Shown: in pieces, positions 53,654 through 61,400 of the stretch | Numbering within the stretch: the stretch's first letter is position 1 | How the letters are laid out: the number at the start of each line of letters is the position of its first letter | NCBI RefSeq assembly: GCF_002382885.1 | Contig: NZ_NWVL01000009.1 | Location: forward strand, 1-64,000 | Direction of reading: 5' to 3' | DNA from: Streptomyces sp. WZ.A104 | GTDB taxonomy: Bacteria; Actinomycetota; Actinomycetes; Streptomycetales; Streptomycetaceae | DNA length: 64,000 bases | Program-made: the position numbers and the translations under genes | The notes under the pieces: model-generated | Told to the model about the DNA's origin: nothing | The model's database searches: none | Seen by the model: the letters and a program-made list of their open reading frames with translations, nothing else

Positions 53654-53823
53654 GGCAGCAGCTTCTCCTCGGTCGGTGACGGGGTGGCGGTGACGGACGA
53701 GGGGCTGTCCGGCAGCAGGTGCTCATCGATCAGGCCGTCCAAGTGGTCCTTGATCCACTGGTTCGGGCCGGGGCTGGTGTCGAGCGCTTCGCCGACGGGG
53801 GAAGCGGAGTGCGGGGGCGTCAT
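53650..53823 (-). CDS. Small acidic protein of unknown function, first gene of acyl operon
   Basis: This is a 57-residue reading frame. The ATG at 53823 has a GGAGG ribosome-binding site 5 bases upstream, and the stop overlaps the patatin-like ATG (ATGA), so it is very likely translated. The middle (NQWIKDHLDGLIDEHLLPDS) looks like an acidic amphipathic helix, and both ends are rich in Pro, Ser and Thr. There is no cysteine, no signal peptide and no known domain. It could be a protein partner of the patatin-like protein or ferredoxin, a docking peptide or, less likely, a peptide precursor. I do not recognise it. Confidence 0.7.
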   Translation of the reverse strand: MTPPHSASPVGEALDTSPGPNQWIKDHLDGLIDEHLLPDSPSSVTATPSPTEEKLLP

Positions 53824-53857
53824 ACCGGCCTCCAAAAGGGGAGAGTTGACCGTGGAG

Positions 53858-53936
53858 ACATTAGCACGACCGTCCGTGCATGTTTATGGTTCCGTGCGGT
53901 TGATCGCTAAATATGAGCGAACGATCGTGCTAATAT
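53858..53936. promoter_or_regulatory. Divergent promoters with cluster operators 4 and 5
   Basis: Operator 4, GCACGACCGTCCGTGCA (53864-53880), lies next to TAATGT on the minus strand (53858-53863), the -10 of the acyl operon. Operator 5, GCGAACGATCGTGCTAAT (53917-53934), runs into TAATAT (53931-53936), the -10 of the hydrolase-FabI operon. Neither -35 is convincing, and the operator occupies that side in both cases. Confidence 0.75.
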
Positions 53937-53970
53937 CTCGGCCGTTCGCGATCGATCTGGAGGGTGTGGA

Positions 53971-54834
53971 ATGGATCCCGCTACGGCAGCCGCAGGCGTG
54001 GCCCTGAGCGACCGGGGTGAGCAGTTGTTCGACCTCTTTCGGCGGCCTCAGGGCCGCAGCAGGCCCAGGCCCGACGAGCGGAGCGTCATGGAGCGCGCCC
54101 GGACGAGCGAACTGACCGTCAATGGCGAGGTGGCGGTCGTCCACCGGTGGGGCGACGGTGAGCGTCCGGTGCTCCTCATCCACGGCTGGGAGTCGCGCGC
54201 GTCGCGCTACGCGAAGGCCGTCGACCGGCTGCTGGAGCTGGGCTTCAGTCCGGTGGTGTTCGACGCGCCCGGCCACGGAGAGGCCACCGGCGAGACCGCC
54301 ACCATGCTGGACTACCTCGACATCATCACCGAACTCCACCGAGTGCACGGCGAGTTCGAGGCCATCGTGGCGCACTCCTTCGGTGCCACGGCGACCTTCG
54401 TCGCCCTTCAGGAAGGGGTGCGCGCCCGCCGGGTCGTGGCGATCAGCGCGGTCCCCGACTTCGCCTACCTGGTGGACGCGTTCACCGTCGGGCTGAACCT
54501 CGAACCGCACCTCGACGCGGAGGTGCGGGGCCGCCTGGAGAGGCAGGTGTACCCGGGGGAGGCGGACATGTGGTCCCGCTTCTCGGTCTTCCGCGGCTCC
54601 GGAAACGTGACGGTTCCGCTCCTGGTCATCCACGACGAGGACGACACCATGGTCGACGTCGGCCAGGGGAGGCGCATCGCCGAGGCCTTCGGCGACCGGG
54701 CCCGGCTGGTCGTCACGCGCAGGCTGGGGCACCAGCGCATCCTGGGCGCTCCCCAAGTCGTCCAGGAGATAGCGGACTTCGTCACGGCGGGCGAGGGCGT
54801 GCGGGAGCGGAAGGCCGAGGTGGCGGCGCGATGA
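53971..54834 (+). CDS. Alpha/beta-hydrolase fold protein
   Basis: This 287-residue hydrolase has PVLLIHGWESRASRYAKAV (oxyanion region HGW), VFDAPGHGEATG, IVAHSFGATATFVAL (nucleophile Ser in SxG-like elbow, HSFGA), IHDEDDTMV (Asp) and RRLGHQRIL (His). The triad is complete. Its first 40 residues are an Arg-rich leader. It shares the ATGA overlap with fabI, so the two are co-translated from the promoter at 53931. It may be a type II thioesterase-like editing enzyme or an ester hydrolase; the substrate is unknown. Confidence 0.82.
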   Translation: MDPATAAAGVALSDRGEQLFDLFRRPQGRSRPRPDERSVMERARTSELTVNGEVAVVHRWGDGERPVLLIHGWESRASRYAKAVDRLLELGFSPVVFDAPGHGEATGETATMLDYLDIITELHRVHGEFEAIVAHSFGATATFVALQEGVRARRVVAISAVPDFAYLVDAFTVGLNLEPHLDAEVRGRLERQVYPGEADMWSRFSVFRGSGNVTVPLLVIHDEDDTMVDVGQGRRIAEAFGDRARLVVTRRLGHQRILGAPQVVQEIADFVTAGEGVRERKAEVAAR

Positions 54835-55610
54835 GCGGGATACTCACGGGCAAGCGGATTCTGGTGACCGGGGTGCTGATGGAGTCCTCCATCGCCTTCC
54901 ACACCGCCCGGATCGCCCAGGAGCAGGGCGCCGAGGTGGTGCTCACCGGGTACGGCCGGCTCGGTCTGGTCGAACGCATCGCCAGGCGGCTGCCCCGGCC
55001 TGCGCCGCTGATCGAACTCGACGTCCAGGACAAGGGGCACCTGGAGAGCCTCGCGGGCCGGATCAGGGAGAGTGTCGGCCCGGACGCCCGGCTCGACGGG
55101 GTGGTGCACTCCATCGCCTTCGCCCCGCAGGACGCGCTCGGGGGCAACTTCCTCCAGGCCGGGTGGGACTCCGTCGCCACGGCCGTCGAGGTGTCCGCGT
55201 ACTCCCTGAAGGCCCTGGCCGTGGCGGCCCTGCCTCTCATGGAGGAGCGCGGCGGGTCGATCGTGGGCCTGGACTTCGACGCGCAGGTCGCCTGGCCCGC
55301 GTACGACTGGATGGGGGTGGCCAAGGCCGCCCTCGAATCCACCTCGCGCTATGTCGCCCGGGATCTCGGGCCGCACGGCATCCGCTGCAACCTGGTGGCA
55401 GCCGGGCCGATCAAGACGATGGCGGCCAAGTCCATCCCGGGGTTCGAGACGTTCCGCGAGGTGTGGAACGCCCGGGCCCCCATCGGCTGGGACCTGTCCG
55501 ACCCGGAGCCCGCGGCCCGTGCGGTCGTCGCGCTGCTCTCGGACTGGTTCCCCCGTACGACGGGCGAGATCGTCCATGTCGACGGAGGGGTGCACGCCAT
55601 CGGGGCGTGA
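54831..55610 (+). CDS. fabI: Enoyl-ACP reductase FabI (cluster copy)
   Basis: This 259-residue NADH-dependent enoyl reductase of the FabI/InhA type has ILVTGVLMESSIAFHTARIAQEQGAEVVLT (InhA-like cofactor loop), HSIAFAPQDALGG, DWMGVAKAALES with the catalytic Tyr-(6)-Lys (Tyr just before DWMG), RCNLVAAGPIKTMAA and GEIVHVDGGVHAIGA. It is complete and likely active. A chromosomal FabI is normally found beside fabG, so this would be an extra copy under cluster control. It could reduce enoyl intermediates of the acyl chain or serve as a resistant target if the product inhibits FabI. Confidence 0.9.
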   Translation: MSGILTGKRILVTGVLMESSIAFHTARIAQEQGAEVVLTGYGRLGLVERIARRLPRPAPLIELDVQDKGHLESLAGRIRESVGPDARLDGVVHSIAFAPQDALGGNFLQAGWDSVATAVEVSAYSLKALAVAALPLMEERGGSIVGLDFDAQVAWPAYDWMGVAKAALESTSRYVARDLGPHGIRCNLVAAGPIKTMAAKSIPGFETFREVWNARAPIGWDLSDPEPAARAVVALLSDWFPRTTGEIVHVDGGVHAIGA

Positions 55611-55628
55611 CGCCGTCCTTCGGCGGCA

Positions 55629-55663
55629 GTCGGCGAGGGCTTCGTTTCCGGGTCCTCGCCGAC
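55629..55663. terminator. Terminator between fabI and TetR 2
   Basis: GTCGGCGAGG at 55629-55638 pairs with CCTCGCCGAC at 55654-55663 (10 bp, 15-base loop) between the convergent fabI and TetR genes. Confidence 0.7.
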
Positions 55664-55681
55664 CGCGTGACGGCCGTCGTG

Positions 55682-56326
55682 TCAGGGGGAGTCGGGGACC
55701 AGGGACGGGTCGGTCGCCACCCCGCGCAGACGGTTGAGGATGGCCTTGGCCGCCTTGTCGTAACTGCTGAACTCGTCGTGCAGGACGGACTCGGCGTTGG
55801 CCATCTCCATGAGCGCGGCGAGCTCGAACACGAGCTGGGGCACGTCGGCCTCCGCGTCGATCTCGCCCGCCACCTGCGCGTCCCGCACGGACTGTTCGAG
55901 GAACGTGACCCAGTTGGTGCGTGCCGCCGCGAGGATGTCGTGGACCTTGCCCTGCCGGGCGTCGTACTCGGCCGAGACCGAGTAGAAGAAGCAGCCGCCC
56001 GGGAACACCCGCTGCCGGGAGTAGTCGAGCCAGCCGTCGCACACCCGCCACAGGTGGCCGATCCCCGGCGGCAGATCGCGGGCCGGCTGGACGACGTGCT
56101 CCAGGTAGACCTTGATGGCGGCCCGGACCGTGGCGAGCTGGAGGTCCTCCTTGGAGCCGAACAGGGCGAACACCCCGCTCTTGCTGAGCTTCAGCTCGGT
56201 CGCGAGCTGCCCCAGGGAGAGGCCTTCCAGGCCGTCGACGGAGGCGATGTCCACGGCGCGCTTGAGGATCAGTTGACGCGTCTGGTTCCCGCGCGCGATC
56301 CGCCCGTCGGTGTGTGCCGCTGCCAT
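55682..56326 (-). CDS. TetR-family cluster regulator 2
   Basis: This 214-residue TetR repressor is highly similar to the one at 20341-21054 through the HTH (GLSLGQLATELKLSKSGVFALFGSKEDLQLATV), the central PGGCFFYSVSAEYDARQGKVHD and the C-terminal ILNRLRGVATDPSL. It lacks the repetitive C-terminal tail. It is divergent from a FAAL gene through a promoter region homologous to that of the other pair. The two repressors may bind the same operator as homo- or heterodimers with different ligands. Confidence 0.88.
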   Translation of the reverse strand: MAAAHTDGRIARGNQTRQLILKRAVDIASVDGLEGLSLGQLATELKLSKSGVFALFGSKEDLQLATVRAAIKVYLEHVVQPARDLPPGIGHLWRVCDGWLDYSRQRVFPGGCFFYSVSAEYDARQGKVHDILAAARTNWVTFLEQSVRDAQVAGEIDAEADVPQLVFELAALMEMANAESVLHDEFSSYDKAAKAILNRLRGVATDPSLVPDSP

Positions 56327-56375
56327 GTCTGCCTACCCTTCCTGGGCCGGACCCTCGTGGTGCCGTGCAAGGTTC

Positions 56376-56450
56376 AGTGTACTGAGAAAGTAGACGACTG
56401 TGCGTTCAGTGTGTGAGAGTGTAAGTGTGCGAACGGTCGTGCGATAATAT
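56376..56450. promoter_or_regulatory. Divergent promoters with cluster operators (tetR2 / FAAL-PKS)
   Basis: GCGAACGGTCGTGC (56429-56442) is followed directly by GATAATAT (56443-56450), the -10 region of the FAAL-PKS operon. A weaker copy, GACGACTGTGC (56393-56403), lies toward the TetR gene, where TACACT on the minus strand (56376-56381) is its likely -10. The segment parallels 21101-21170. Confidence 0.75.
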
Positions 56451-56505
56451 TACCGTCCGTTCCGTTCACCGCCGGTACGCCGTGCAATGGGGGAGGGACC
56501 AACCG

Positions 56506-58239
56506 ATGCCCGAATCGGCTCGCTCGATGGTCGACGTACTGCTGACGCAGGCGTCGCTGCACCCCGAGAAGATCGCCTTCCGCTTCCTGGCCGACGGGGA
56601 CTGCGACGGCGAGGTCCAGGAATGGACCTACGGCCACCTGGCCCGGCGCTCCCGGGCAATCGGCGGCCATCTGCAGGAGCAGGGCCTCGCCGGAACCCGG
56701 GCGATCCTGCTCCATCCGCCCGGCCTGGAGTTCATCGGCACCTATCTGGGCTGCCTGGCTGCCGCCGTCGTGGCGGTACCCGGCCTGCCGCCCCAGGGCC
56801 GCAAGCAGAGCCAACGGGCCGTCGCCCGGGTACGGCGACTGATCGCCGACGCGGACGCCACGGTGATCCTGGGCAGCAAACAGGTGATCGCCGAGCTCGG
56901 CGCGATGGCCGAACACCTCCCGGAGCTGGACACCGCCCTCTGCATCGCCACGGAGGACATCCCCGACGAGGCGGAGGACGCCTGGCGCCCGCCCGCCATC
57001 GCACCGGACTCGCTGGCCTTCCTCCAGTACACCTCGGGCTCCACCTCCGCCCCGCGCGGAGTGATGGTGAGCCACGCGAACCTGATGGACAACCAGCGCG
57101 TCCTGTCCCGGGGCATGGGCCACACCCCCGAGACGGTCGAGGAGTGGGGCGGGGAGCTCTACGTCAGCTGGCTTCCCGTCCACCACGACCTCGGCCTCAT
57201 CGCCCCGGTGCTGAACAACCTCTTCCTGGGCGGGACATCCACCCTCTTCTCCCCGCTGCACTTCCTGCAGAAGCCCGAGCGCTGGCTGACGGCGCTGTCG
57301 CGGTACCGGGCGCACACCAGCGGCGGGCCCAACTTCGCGTACGAGCTCTGTCTGCGCGACGCCACGCCCGGGCTGCTCGAAGGCCTCGATCTGAGCCGGT
57401 GGCGGGTGGCGCTGAACGCGGCCGAGCCGGTGCGGGCCGCGACGCTGCGGCGGTTCGCGGACACCTTCGCCCCGGCCGGGTTCCGCCGAGAGGCACTGCA
57501 CCCCGGCTACGGCCTCGCGGAGGCGACGCTGATGGTGAGCGGCGGACCGGTCGGCCTGGAGCCGATGACGGCCCCGCGGCCCGGAGAGCGAACGGAGACG
57601 GGCAGCGAGCTGGTCAGCTGCGGCCCGCCCGGCGCCGGCCTCACCGTGGTCATCGCCGACGACGAGCAACAGGAGTGCCCCGAGGGCGGGATCGGGGAGG
57701 TGTGGGTCGCCGGGCCGAGCGTCACCCAGGGGTACTGGCGCAACGCGCGGGCGACCCGCGAGGCGTTCCGGGCCTCCCTGAAGGACGGCCGGGGCGGCTT
57801 CCTGCGCACGGGCGACCTTGGCTTCCTCCGCGGTGGGGAGCTGTACATCACCGGTCGGCTCAAGGACCTGCTCGTGATCGACGGGCGCAACCACTACCCC
57901 CAGGACCTGGAACTGTCGGCTGAGACGGCCCACCGGGCGATCCGCCCGGGCTGCATCGCCGCGTTCTCGGTCGACGGCGGGACCGACGGCGAACACCCGG
58001 TCGTCGTCGCCGAGACGACAGCGACGACCCGCCCCGAGTGCGCCGAGGTCGAGGCGGCGATCCGCGGTGCGGTCGGAGAGGCCCACGGGCTGTCACTGCG
58101 GCAGGCCGTCCTGATCCGTCCCGGGACCCTCCCCAAGACCTCCAGCGGCAAGATCCAGCGCAAGGCCTGTCGGGCTGCCTATCTCGACGGGACGCTCGCG
58201 ACGGTCGCGGAAGCCCAGCCGCCCGCCGCCACGAGCTGA
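56506..58239 (+). CDS. Fatty-acyl-AMP ligase (FAAL) preceding the PKS
   Basis: This 577-residue FAAL has FLQYTSGSTSAPRGVMVSH (P-loop), SWLPVHHDLGLIAPVL, LNAAEPVRAATLRRFA, HPGYGLAEATLMVSGG, FLRTGDLGFLRGGELYITGRLKDLLVIDGRN and LPKTSSGKIQRKA with the catalytic lysine. The ATG at 56506 is preceded by GGGGGAGGGA. It is followed by a PKS that begins with an ACP domain, the classic FAAL-to-ACP loading pair in which acyl-AMP is passed to the N-terminal carrier. It probably selects the starter acid of the polyketide. Confidence 0.92.
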   Translation: MPESARSMVDVLLTQASLHPEKIAFRFLADGDCDGEVQEWTYGHLARRSRAIGGHLQEQGLAGTRAILLHPPGLEFIGTYLGCLAAAVVAVPGLPPQGRKQSQRAVARVRRLIADADATVILGSKQVIAELGAMAEHLPELDTALCIATEDIPDEAEDAWRPPAIAPDSLAFLQYTSGSTSAPRGVMVSHANLMDNQRVLSRGMGHTPETVEEWGGELYVSWLPVHHDLGLIAPVLNNLFLGGTSTLFSPLHFLQKPERWLTALSRYRAHTSGGPNFAYELCLRDATPGLLEGLDLSRWRVALNAAEPVRAATLRRFADTFAPAGFRREALHPGYGLAEATLMVSGGPVGLEPMTAPRPGERTETGSELVSCGPPGAGLTVVIADDEQQECPEGGIGEVWVAGPSVTQGYWRNARATREAFRASLKDGRGGFLRTGDLGFLRGGELYITGRLKDLLVIDGRNHYPQDLELSAETAHRAIRPGCIAAFSVDGGTDGEHPVVVAETTATTRPECAEVEAAIRGAVGEAHGLSLRQAVLIRPGTLPKTSSGKIQRKACRAAYLDGTLATVAEAQPPAATS

Positions 58240-58452
58240 CCGGAATCCCGGTCCGGAATCCCGGTCCGGAGACCCGGTCGCGCCCCGGCACCGTACGCCG
58301 GCGCCCGCCGCGCGATGCCCGGCTCCGCCCACGGAGGACCGACGCTGCCCGGCCCCGCCCACGGCGGACCCGAACGGACCGGCGGCGCACGGCCCGCCGA
58401 CCGGGCGCGAAGAAGAATCCCCAGACCCCAGCCTGCGGAGACGGTTGCCCTC
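58240..58452. other. Intergenic region with direct repeats before the PKS
   Basis: The 213 bases contain two short tandem repeats: CGGAATCCCGGTC repeated from about 58243, and a 27-base unit beginning GCCCGGCTCCGCCCACGG at about 58318 with a second copy at 58347. I see no gene, operator copy or clear terminator. A GCGGAGA stands about 12 bases before the PKS ATG. Confidence 0.5.
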
Positions 58453-61400
58453 ATGCCCGCGAAGAAGCCCATCGAGACCCCGCCCGCACCACTCCGGGCC
58501 GCCACGCCCGAAAGGATCGAGGCCTGGCTGACCCGGGCCGTCGCCGCCGCGGCCGGTCTCGAAGAGACACAGGTCGAACGGGACCGGCCGATGGCCGACT
58601 TCGGCCTCGGATCACGGGAACTGGTGACGCTGGGCGTACGGCTCTCCGAGGAACTCGGCTGGCCCCTGAGTCCGACACTCGTCTACGACCACCCCACCGT
58701 GGCCTCGATCGCCCGGGCGGCCGCGAGCGTCGACGCCCCGGACCTGCCGCCTCCGTCGGCAGCCAGGGGCTCCGCCCCGCACAGCCCCTCCGCCACGACG
58801 ACGTCCGGCTCACGCGAGCGGGAAGCGGGGGCATCGCCGGTGTCCGGCCCACCGGAGCGGGACACGGGGGCACCGCCGGAAACCGACGCGGTGGCGGTCC
58901 TCTCGATGGCCTGCCGCTTCCCCGGGGCCGACGACCCGCAGGCTCTGTGGCGGCGGCTGGCCGCTGGCGCGGACCTCGTCTCCGACGCCCCCGGCGACCG
59001 CTGGGACACCGAGGCACTCCTGGACCCCGATCCGGACGCCCCGGGCAAGGCGTACTCGCTGCGCGGCGGATACCTGAACGCCATCGACGGCTTCGACGCG
59101 GAGTTCTTCGGCATCCCGCCCCAGGAGGCGGCCGCGATGGACCCCCAGCAGCGTCTGCTGCTTCAGACCGCCTGGGAGACGGTCGAACGGGCGGGAATCC
59201 TGCCCGCGTCACTGAACGGCAGTGCCACCGGCGTCTACATCGGCCTCTACCAGAGTGGCTATCTGGGCGCGGCCGGGATGGAGCAACTGGACGGGTACGT
59301 CGGCACCGGCACGGTTTCCAGCGTGGCCTCCGGCCGCATCGCCTACCACCTCGGCCTCCAGGGCCCCGCCATCACCGTCGACACCGCCTGCTCCTCCTCG
59401 CTCGTCGCACTGCACCTGGCCGCACAGGCACTGCTCGACGGCACCTGCGACCTGGCTCTGGCCGGGGGCGCGACGCTGATGGTCAGTCCGCGCGGCCACG
59501 TCGAGTTCAGCAGACTCCGCGGCCTGTCGGCGTCCGGCCGGTGCCGCCCCTTCGCCCAGGACGCCGACGGCGTGGTCTGGGGCGAGGGCAGCGGCCTGGT
59601 CCTGCTGAAACGGCTGAGCGAGGCCCGCCGCGACGGCGATCGGGTGCTCGCGGTCGTCAAGGGCTCCGCCGCCAACCAGGACGGCCGCAGCCAGGGGCTC
59701 AGCGCCCCCAGCGGGCCCGCCCAGGAACGCGTCGTCCGGGCCGCGCTGAAGGCCGCGGGGCTGCGCCCCGAAGAGGTCGACTACGTCGAGGCGCACGGCA
59801 CCGGCACGCCACTGGGCGACCCCATCGAGGGCACGGCCCTGGCCCGGGTCTTCGGCCCCGGCCGCCCCGCCGACCGGCCGCTCGCCGTGGGGTCGCTGAA
59901 GTCCAACATCGGCCACACACAGGCCGCGGCGGGCATCGCGGGCGTCATCAAGACGGTGCTGTCGTTGCAGCACGAGCGGATCCCGGCCTCCCTGAACGCC
60001 GAGACCCCGACCGGGCAGATCGACTGGGAGGGCGGCGGCCTGGAACTGTGCACCCGCCCACGCCCCTGGCCACGCGGCCCACGGCCCCGCCGGGCGGGGG
60101 TGAGCGCCTACGGAATCAGCGGTACCAACGTCCACGTGGTGCTGGAAGAGGCCCCGGAGGAACGGTTGGCCGAACCGGCTTCCGGGAGGCCGGACGACGC
60201 GGCGTCCGGGCGAACGGCCGACGCGGTTCTCGGGCGAGCAGCCGCTCCGGCCCTGGAGCGACCGGCTGCTTCGGACCCTGAACGGCCGTACGCCACGGCA
60301 GCCCGACGCGTTGCCGCACAGGCGTCCGGACAACCGCCCGCACCGGCCGCCGAAGAAGCGCACGGCACGGCCACCGGACGCGTGTACGCCTCGGCCAGGG
60401 GCCAAGCGCCCGTACCGGCTTCCGGCCAACCGCCCGCCCCGGCCGCCGGACACCCCCCTGCCCCCGAGCGCCCCGTCACCCTCTTCCCGCTGTCGGCTCG
60501 CACCCTGCCCGCGCTGTACGGGCAGGCGGACCGGCTCCTCGGCGCGCTGTCCGCCGACCCAGCACTGGCGTTGCCCGACGTCGCCCGCACCCTGGCCCAC
60601 CGCCGTACCCACTTCGAGCAGCGTGCGGTGCTCGTGGCACGGGAGCGCGAGGAGTTGCTGACCGGACTGCGCGCGCTGGCCGCCGGGCAGGCGTCGCCGG
60701 AGCTGGTCGTGGGGCCCCGGCAGGCGCGAACCGAGGGCAAAGTGGCCTTCGTCTTCCCCGGCCAGGGGACCCAGTGGGCGGGCATGGCGCGCGATCTGCT
60801 GGAGGCGTCCCCGCTGTTCGCCGACGAGATCGACCGCTGTGACGCCGCTCTGCGCCCGCACACCGGCTGGTCCGTCCTGGCGGTGCTCCGCGGCGACGCG
60901 GGCGCGCCGTCCCTGGACCGCGTCGATGTCGTGCAACCCGCGCTGTTCGCCGTCATGGTGGCGCTCGCGGCGGTGTGGCGGTCCCGTGGCGTGCGGCCGG
61001 ACGCTGTGGTCGGCCACAGCCAGGGCGAGGCCGCCGCGGCCTGCGTCGCCGGGGCGCTCAGCCTCAACGACGCGGCCGCAGTGATCGCGACGCGCGCCCA
61101 GGCCCTCACGACGATCTCCGGGACGGGCGGGACGGCCGTGGTGGCCCTGTCCCGGGCGGACGTCGAGGCCCGTCTCGACGCGTGGGGCGGCCGCCTGTCC
61201 GTCGCCGCGGTGAACAGCTCCACCTCGACCGTGGTGTCCGGCGATGCGGAGGACCTGGAGGCACTGCTCGCCGAGCTGGAGGGCGAACGGATCTTCGCCC
61301 GAAAGGTGAAGATCGACTACGCCTCGCACAGCGCCCAGGTCACCCCTGTACGCACGTCCCTCCTGGACGACCTGGAGGGCATCGAGACCCGTCCCACGGA

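Noticed and set aside
53650..53823. Small protein as a lanthipeptide or other RiPP precursor
   Set aside because: No cysteine, no recognisable leader or cleavage motif, and no RiPP maturation enzyme in the operon; kept as unknown protein.
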